Source: an uncultured Draconibacterium sp. | GTDB taxonomy: Bacteria; Bacteroidota; Bacteroidia; Bacteroidales; Prolixibacteraceae | Reading direction: 5' to 3' | Length of the DNA stretch: 64,000 nt | Assembly: GCF_913060805.1 (NCBI RefSeq) | Contig: NZ_CAJXTC010000009.1 | Coordinates: 62,001-126,000 of the forward strand | In this document: positions 59,690 through 64,000 of the stretch, in pieces | Layout: each line of letters starts with the position of its first letter | Numbering within the stretch: position 1 is the stretch's first letter | Program-made: the position numbers and the translations under genes | The notes under the pieces: generated by a model | The model's input: the letters and a program-made list of their open reading frames with translations, nothing else | The model's database searches: none | What the model was told of the DNA's origin: nothing

Positions 59690-61567
59690 ATGCTAAAACT
59701 GAATGAGATAAAGATCAGTCGGTTAGTTTTATTATTTACGCTGTTCCTGAGTGTGCAAGTTAGAGGGCAGCAAGACCGGCCTAATATTTTATGGATCACC
59801 AGCGAGGATAACAGTCCGTATTTAGGCTGTTACGGCGATGCTTTTGCAACAACGCCAACCCTCGATAAACTGGCCTCTGACGGATTTCGCTACACCAATG
59901 CTTATGCTAACTGCCCGGTTTGTTCGCCTGCACGAAATACGATTATTACCGGTGTTTATGCCGCATCGAACGGGAACGAGCAAATGCGAAGTACTTATCC
60001 GAAATCGGAGTCGGTTATTCCTTATCCCGAGCTATTGCGAAAAGCCGGTTATTACTGCACTAACAATGTAAAAACCGATTACAATTTTGCAGGAGATTAC
60101 AACAGTATGTGGGATGAATGCAGCAATACTGCACATTGGAAAAACAGTCCGGAAGGGAAACCATTCTTCGCCATATTCAATTTGATGACGACGCACGAAA
60201 GTCAGCTTTTTCCTTTTACACCTGATGCGGAATTAAGGCACAAACCGGAAGATGTGATTTTGCCGCCGCAGCATCCTGATACTAAGGAAATGCGCCACGA
60301 TTGGGCGCAGTATTACGACAAAATAGAGGATATGGATGCGCAGGTTGGCGATTTGTTAAAAGAGCTGGAAGAAAGCGGGCTGGCTGACAATACCATCGTT
60401 TTTTATTATGCCGATCACGGTGGAGTGCTGGCGCGCAGTAAACGTTATATTTTCGAAACCGGAACGTGGGTGCCGTTTATCGTTCGTATTCCTGAAAAAT
60501 ACAAACAATATTTTCCTGCAGAGAAACCGGGCGATGCCGTTGATCGCAACATAAGTTTTGTAGATCTTGCTCCAACTTTGCTAAGTATAATCGGAGCTGA
60601 AAAACCGGACTACATGCAGGGCAACGCTTTTCTTGGGAATGCGGTTGAACCGGAGCCGGAATACATTCATATGACCCGCAGCCGCATGGACGAGCGTATT
60701 GACATGAGCCGTGCCGTGCGGGATAAAAAGTATCGTTACATCCGCAACTACATGCCTTTTCGTATTTATTTGCAGCACCTGGCGTACTTGTTCAATGCCC
60801 GTTCTGCACAATCGTGGGAAGATTATTACCTGGCTGGGAAATGTAACGATTTGCAAAGTATTGCTTTTCAAACCAAACCGGTGGAAGAACTTTACGATAC
60901 CGAGAACGATCCTAACGAACTTTATAATCTTGCTGATGATCCGGCTTATAAAGAGGTGTTGGAGCGCATGCGAAAAGAGAATATTCGATGGATGAAAGAA
61001 ATCAGGGATGTGGCTTTGATTCCGGAAACTGAATACACGAAAAGGGCAGGAGGCGGATCGATGTACGATTACATGCGGTCGGAGGCTTGTCCGTTTGATG
61101 AATTATTGGCCGCAGCAGAACTGGCAACTCAGCCGGGTAACGGAGCGATTTCTGAATACATTGAATTGCTTAAAAACGAAGATTCAGCATTACGTTACTG
61201 GGGAGTTACTGGCTTGCTTATTCACGTTGAGAATGCCCAATCGGCATTGCCGGTGTTAAAAGCACTGTCAGGTGAAGATGCAACAGCAACAGCCGTTTTA
61301 ATTGGCGAAACCTTGTATCGTTTAGGAGAAAAAGAACTGGCAGAAAAGATATTCCTACGCATTTTGAGTGACGAAAATAGTACAATGCATGAGCGAAACT
61401 GGGTATTGAACAGTGTTGACGCGATTGACTCCAGAACTGCGGCAATTGAAAAATGGATAAAAGACTTTTACGATCGCAAGAGCGGGGAGCTAAAAGGATG
61501 GGATATTTACAGCAACTATGATTTCTCGATGTGTAAAATGATCCTTGAGAAATGGGATGTGATTTAA
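59690..61567 (+). CDS. Exported sulfatase, heparan-N-sulfatase-like, with C-terminal extension
   Basis: 625 residues. Signal peptide (LVLLFTLFLSVQVRGQ). The formylglycine motif is CPVCSPARNTIITG; metal-site segments are LWITSEDNSPYLGCYG and FYYADHGGVLARSK. The core resembles sulfohydrolases of the SGSH-like group. After about residue 480 a helical extension (LRYWGVTGLLIHVENAQSALPVLKAL) resembles HEAT-type repeats. The last 17 residues (NYDFSMCKMILEKWDVI) recur as a relic at 29778-29830. It ends 66 bases before a terminator. Confidence 0.9.
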   Translation: MLKLNEIKISRLVLLFTLFLSVQVRGQQDRPNILWITSEDNSPYLGCYGDAFATTPTLDKLASDGFRYTNAYANCPVCSPARNTIITGVYAASNGNEQMRSTYPKSESVIPYPELLRKAGYYCTNNVKTDYNFAGDYNSMWDECSNTAHWKNSPEGKPFFAIFNLMTTHESQLFPFTPDAELRHKPEDVILPPQHPDTKEMRHDWAQYYDKIEDMDAQVGDLLKELEESGLADNTIVFYYADHGGVLARSKRYIFETGTWVPFIVRIPEKYKQYFPAEKPGDAVDRNISFVDLAPTLLSIIGAEKPDYMQGNAFLGNAVEPEPEYIHMTRSRMDERIDMSRAVRDKKYRYIRNYMPFRIYLQHLAYLFNARSAQSWEDYYLAGKCNDLQSIAFQTKPVEELYDTENDPNELYNLADDPAYKEVLERMRKENIRWMKEIRDVALIPETEYTKRAGGGSMYDYMRSEACPFDELLAAAELATQPGNGAISEYIELLKNEDSALRYWGVTGLLIHVENAQSALPVLKALSGEDATATAVLIGETLYRLGEKELAEKIFLRILSDENSTMHERNWVLNSVDAIDSRTAAIEKWIKDFYDRKSGELKGWDIYSNYDFSMCKMILEKWDVI

Positions 61568-61633
61568 AATACTGCAGAAGGATTCTTCTTCTGATTTTTC
61601 TATAGTTAGTTTGGTTAGGGATGTAAATCCCAG

Positions 61634-61667
61634 AATTTCCGGCATGAATTGTCGGGAATTTTTATTT
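61634..61667 (+). terminator. Terminator after the sulfatase row
   Basis: AATTTCCGGCA / TGTCGGGAATT, 11 bp with two G-U pairs, five-base loop, then TTTATTT. Confidence 0.75.
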
Positions 61668-61734
61668 AAGCATTAAACCTTCGCCATTGACGATGGTAGT
61701 GTATGTTTTGCTACGCATTTTATAACTGTGCCTT

Positions 61735-61891
61735 TATTGCAAAGTACCGAAAACTATCCCACACCGTTTATCACAGCAATTTTCATGTAGTCTTCGTTCC
61801 AAAGTATCCTAACCGTATTTTGGAAGGCAAAGTCAAAGACTTACTTTTTACTCTTGTTAAAATAGCAGCATTGCAGGTCGCTCAGAATTAA
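61735..61891 (+). pseudogene. IS200-type transposase remnant
   Basis: The frame encodes KYRKLSHTVYHSNFHVVFVP followed by KYPNRILEGKVKDLL, which matches the start of IS200/IS605 Y1 transposases (typically KLSHTVY...HIVFVPKYRxRIL). The start codon is gone (GCA where ATG would lie), and similarity stops after about 37 codons, before the HUH motif and catalytic Tyr. Only the N-terminal part remains, so the element is dead. It lies between the sulfatase row and the GH2 gene. Confidence 0.8.
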
Positions 61892-61909
61892 TCATACTGT
61901 TTAAAGAAA

Positions 61910-61937
61910 CAAAAGCCCACCATAAGGCGAGCTTTTG
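61910..61937 (-). terminator. Terminator of the right-edge GH2 gene
   Basis: On the minus strand CAAAAGCTCGCC / GGTGGGCTTTTG, 12 bp with two G-U pairs and loop TTAT, followed by TTTCTTT. Confidence 0.8.
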
Positions 61938-61956
61938 ATTTTCATATTATCTAAAT

Positions 61957-64000
61957 TTATTGAATATTAAAACCAGTGATATCAACTGTTGGTTGATCTC
62001 CATTGGTATCTTCATTCTTCAAATTCATTGTTATCACTTTTTCTTCGCCCGGTAGTAACGAAACGTAATTATCGCTATAAATTACAGGTAGCATACGTTC
62101 TCCGGTTTTAGCTCCAACAACGTTTAAGCGAATCATTAACGCCGGAGTATTTGACGTATTTTTCATTGTAGTTGTAAGCGTCCAGCTGTTGTCCGATTCT
62201 GAAACTGTAGTGTTGCTTTCTAAATTCACTTTAGGAAGTGAATTTAGTGCCTGGTAATTTCCTTCTTCCAAGCCTCGCCAGTAAAAGTTTTCCGAAATAA
62301 CTTTGTCGTTTTCAGTTAACTTGAGTTTTATAAAGTGAACGTCGGACAAGTTATCCGGGAATTCCAATTTGAAACATTTTTCAGTTGAATCTTCTTTACT
62401 GTCGATTTTTGCGTCAGACTCCCAAACAACAGTCCCGTCCATGTTTATTAGTTCTGCTTTAACCGAAAGCCCGCTTCTGTCTCTTCCAAAATTATTTACC
62501 ACTTCAATTTCATCTGTAACCGGATTCCATTGGATGTGAATTGGCTCACAAGCTTTTTTACAGCCAAAATAGGCAGCGGTTGGTTCGAAGTAATAATCGT
62601 AGGTTTGCCACACCATTGATGGCCATGCCGAATGACTCATCCACAGCAGAAGGCCTTTTCTGTACGGACTCCTTGCTTCAAACATTCCGCGATAACCTTC
62701 ATAATTTATCCATTGGGCAAGCTCGGTAAATTCTTTTGCATCATCAGCTTCTCCGAAAGCTTTTTCAATGATCTGGTTAAACGAAGCCGCTCCCTGTGCT
62801 CCTTCCAAACAATAGTCGTGAATTCCCCACAAACTATTTTGCGGCCACAGCGCCGATTCCGGCAACGTTTGTTTAAGGCTTTCATAAGTCATCACGTTAG
62901 GCATTCCCCTTTCGCTGTGGAACTTATCCAGACCATTTATCGAATAGTATGTTTTTACCGGAAGCGCGCGGTAAGGGCCTTCGCCACTAACAACTCCACG
63001 CGACGAATGTGAAATATAATGTAGCCCCGGATGTGATTGATGAACCAGGTTGTTCAAGGCAGTATCCAGTTCAACGGGAGGATTACCTTCGTTTCTTCCG
63101 CAATAAATGGCGATAGAAGGGTGGTTTCGAATCCGTTTTACCATATCTGTGGCGTTGGCCATAAACATGCTATTGTTATCCGGATCCGGTCCGTCCCAAG
63201 GATTGGCCAGCCAGAAATCCTGCCAAATCATAACCCCGTACTTGTCGCACGCCTCATAAAATTCGTCATCACCAATTTGTCCCACCCAGTTACGAATCAA
63301 AGTAAAATTCATATCTGCGTGGTAGGCAACGGCAATATCATACTCTCTGCCACGGTAATTGAGGTTCGATTCAGAGAATCCCCAGTTACCACCACGGCCA
63401 ATAAAACGACGGCCATTAATGAATAACCTCAATGCCCCGTTTTCTTCATCATAGTTCATTTCGCGTACTCCCGATTTGAATTCCTTCACATCTGAAACAG
63501 TTCCGGCAACTTCAAATTCCAGTTTTACATCATAGAGATTTGGACTTCCATATCCTTTTGGCCACCAAAGTTTTGGATTTTCAAAATGCAGGGCAGGGTA
63601 ATCTGACGGATCTAATTTTACACTTTGAACTTCGTTAGCATTAAGCGAAATATTTTCTTCGAAAGTGATGTCTCCATATGAGCCTTTTAGCACACCTTCG
63701 ATGTTTTCCGAAGAAGTATTTCTAAGTGTCAATTCAATGTTGATGTCTGCAGCTGTGGTATCCGGCAGTGCTAAATCAGTAGTAACAAATGGATCTTCGA
63801 TGCTGACCGGGCCTACGGTTGACAAGAATACATCATTCCAAATCCCGATGTTTCTGCCACGTATGGTTGGTATCCAGTCCCATCCGATTGATGCATGATA
63901 GGTTGGATTATCAGCTCCCAATATACCACCATTTTTATCCGGAGTAATTTGAGTTTGCTCTTTGATAACACCCGGATTATCATTTTTGTGAATTAAAACA
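61957..64000 (-). CDS. Exported-type GH2 glycosidase, beta-mannosidase/glucosaminidase-like (partial)
   Basis: The frame stays open to the right edge (it reads VLIHKNDNPGVIKEQTQITP before the track's TTG start), so the N-terminus is missing from the window. Visible parts: end of the sugar-binding jelly roll (IGWDWIPTIRGRNIGIWNDV), an Ig-like domain, then the catalytic barrel with ALRLFINGRRFIGRGGNWGF, acid/base Glu in CGRNEGNPP and nucleophile-type Glu in FHSERGMPN, and C-terminal Ig-like domains. The pattern is of GH2 enzymes like beta-mannosidase and exo-beta-glucosaminidase. It is convergent with the sulfatases and probably acts on the same glycan. Confidence 0.87.
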   Translation of the reverse strand, partial: VLIHKNDNPGVIKEQTQITPDKNGGILGADNPTYHASIGWDWIPTIRGRNIGIWNDVFLSTVGPVSIEDPFVTTDLALPDTTAADINIELTLRNTSSENIEGVLKGSYGDITFEENISLNANEVQSVKLDPSDYPALHFENPKLWWPKGYGSPNLYDVKLEFEVAGTVSDVKEFKSGVREMNYDEENGALRLFINGRRFIGRGGNWGFSESNLNYRGREYDIAVAYHADMNFTLIRNWVGQIGDDEFYEACDKYGVMIWQDFWLANPWDGPDPDNNSMFMANATDMVKRIRNHPSIAIYCGRNEGNPPVELDTALNNLVHQSHPGLHYISHSSRGVVSGEGPYRALPVKTYYSINGLDKFHSERGMPNVMTYESLKQTLPESALWPQNSLWGIHDYCLEGAQGAASFNQIIEKAFGEADDAKEFTELAQWINYEGYRGMFEARSPYRKGLLLWMSHSAWPSMVWQTYDYYFEPTAAYFGCKKACEPIHIQWNPVTDEIEVVNNFGRDRSGLSVKAELINMDGTVVWESDAKIDSKEDSTEKCFKLEFPDNLSDVHFIKLKLTENDKVISENFYWRGLEEGNYQALNSLPKVNLESNTTVSESDNSWTLTTTMKNTSNTPALMIRLNVVGAKTGERMLPVIYSDNYVSLLPGEEKVITMNLKNEDTNGDQPTVDITGFNIQ

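Overview
The window looks like a chromosome segment of a marine or sediment Bacteroidota bacterium of the Marinilabiliales / Prolixibacteraceae kind. The support is a tmRNA with the tag GENNYALAA, a type IX secretion C-terminal domain, a short Bacteroidota-style primary-type sigma factor, a DUF5916 outer-membrane protein, a YSFKHT-type tyrosine recombinase, host genes without Shine-Dalgarno sites, and several sulfatases and family 2 glycosidases. The genus is inference.

Region 1 (1-23.5 kb) is the right-hand part of a tailed prophage whose left part lies outside the window. Portal, head-tail and tail-completion genes (1-4.3 kb) are followed by an AT-rich block of small accessory genes (4.34-6.8 kb: SHOCT protein, small lipoprotein, reverse-strand regulator-like gene, KilA-N protein, dispersed repeats). 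Then come the tape measure protein, baseplate and fibre proteins (collagen-like, HxH-motif and LamG fibres), a compact lysis cassette with nested and overlapping genes, an exported cysteine-containing accessory protein and the integrase. The integrase abuts the 3' end of the host tmRNA gene ssrA (23475-23869), which is the inferred attachment site.

Region 2 (24-30 kb) holds carbohydrate genes: an exported GH2 beta-glycosidase, an exported nucleoside-hydrolase-fold protein, and a two-gene unit of a plant-glucuronokinase-like GHMP kinase and GalU, which together could turn free glucuronate into UDP-glucuronate. Just beyond it lies the last 17 or so codons of a lost sulfatase. This stretch shares 32 identical bases with the end of the intact sulfatase at 61.5 kb.

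Region 3 (30-45 kb) has a membrane operon (DUF5916 barrel, DUF4405 cytochrome-b-like protein, a protein with an arginine/glycine-rich periplasmic loop, PepSY-type membrane protein), a membrane-anchored metallo-beta-lactamase-fold hydrolase, a dehydrogenase/MFS transporter pair, two exported esterases, a GT39-type glycosyltransferase, an exported 1-Cys peroxiredoxin, a DUF2202 ferritin-like lipoprotein and two small exported glycine-rich proteins.

Region 4 (45-54 kb) has a giant type IX-secreted subtilisin with ten near-identical 74-residue repeats, an acidic lipoprotein, a divergent response regulator with a degenerate receiver domain, and an RpoD-type sigma factor.

Region 5 (54.9-64 kb) is a polysaccharide-degradation row: two Sde182-type nucleoside-hydrolase-fold lipoproteins, two sulfatases, an IS200-type transposase relic, and a second GH2 enzyme running off the right edge. 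No SusC/SusD pair is visible. Together regions 2 and 5 suggest use of a sulfated, uronate-containing glycan.
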